Of a DNA stretch of 31,419 bases, positions 31,393 through 31,419 are shown piece after piece. The translations under genes and the position numbers were made by a program. Numbering within the stretch: the first letter of the stretch is position 1; each line of letters begins with the position of its first letter. Source of the stretch: a virus; the IMG/VR virus record IMGVR_UViG_3300044961_000404, positions 1 through 31,419 of that record; one strand, written 5' to 3'. Below the pieces are notes generated by a model. It saw only the letters and a list, made by a program, of their open reading frames with translations, did no database searches and was not told the origin of the DNA.

Positions 31393-31419
31393 ATTTCATG
31401 CCACCCCATCTTCCCTTGA

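Overview
This window looks like most of the genome of a tailed double-stranded DNA phage with a podovirus-style (P22-type) virion, on a GC-rich background. Almost every gene reads leftward on the minus strand, tightly packed with ATGA or 1-8 bp overlaps. In transcription order (right to left) there is: a non-coding, strand-asymmetric right end with a sigma70-like promoter (about 30376-31419); an early and replication block (ribbon-helix-helix regulator, two unknowns, a lambda O-like initiator, a DnaB helicase, a winged-helix-like protein, a zinc/XRE regulator, about 25722-30309); packaging and head assembly (TerL, P22-type portal, scaffold, 20034-25711); an inserted cassette of four small genes, three with Sec signal peptides (16629-20020); the major capsid gene with downstream head genes; a cluster of tiny ORFs; tail genes resembling P22 gp4 and gp10; and three coupled large 'polyvalent'-type proteins, the last cut by the left window edge.

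The best-supported discovery is that the N4 gp56-type major capsid gene is split by a 745-nt group I intron (15225-15969). Both splice sites can be placed to the base: P1 pairs exon 1 GGAU with intron GUCC through a U.G wobble, P10 pairs intron CAAUGU with exon 2 ACAUUG, and P2, P3, P7, P8 and P9-like helices with GNRA loops can be drawn. The intron carries an HNH endonuclease ORF whose 3' end overlaps the catalytic core. Splicing restores a continuous 383-residue capsid protein.

A second strong candidate is a lambda-like replication origin inside the O-like initiator gene: four consecutive 21-bp units (28524-28607) next to a purine-rich tract, encoding a Pro/Gly heptad linker.

A third is the secreted-protein cassette between scaffold and capsid: a LamG-like protein, a cohesin/Cys-repeat/Thr-Pro protein and a Thr-Pro protein. 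Two of them share a perfect 187-bp direct repeat and a homologous Cys-containing C-terminal domain. Thr-Pro linkers, CC...GG...C repeats and cohesin domains are typical of secreted proteins of some environmental bacteria (for example Chloroflexota, Planctomycetota, Binatota-like lineages), so the host may be such a bacterium; this is a weak inference.

No integrase, lysogeny repressor, tRNA, CRISPR array or clear endolysin was recognised. All family assignments come from reading motifs by eye, without database searches.
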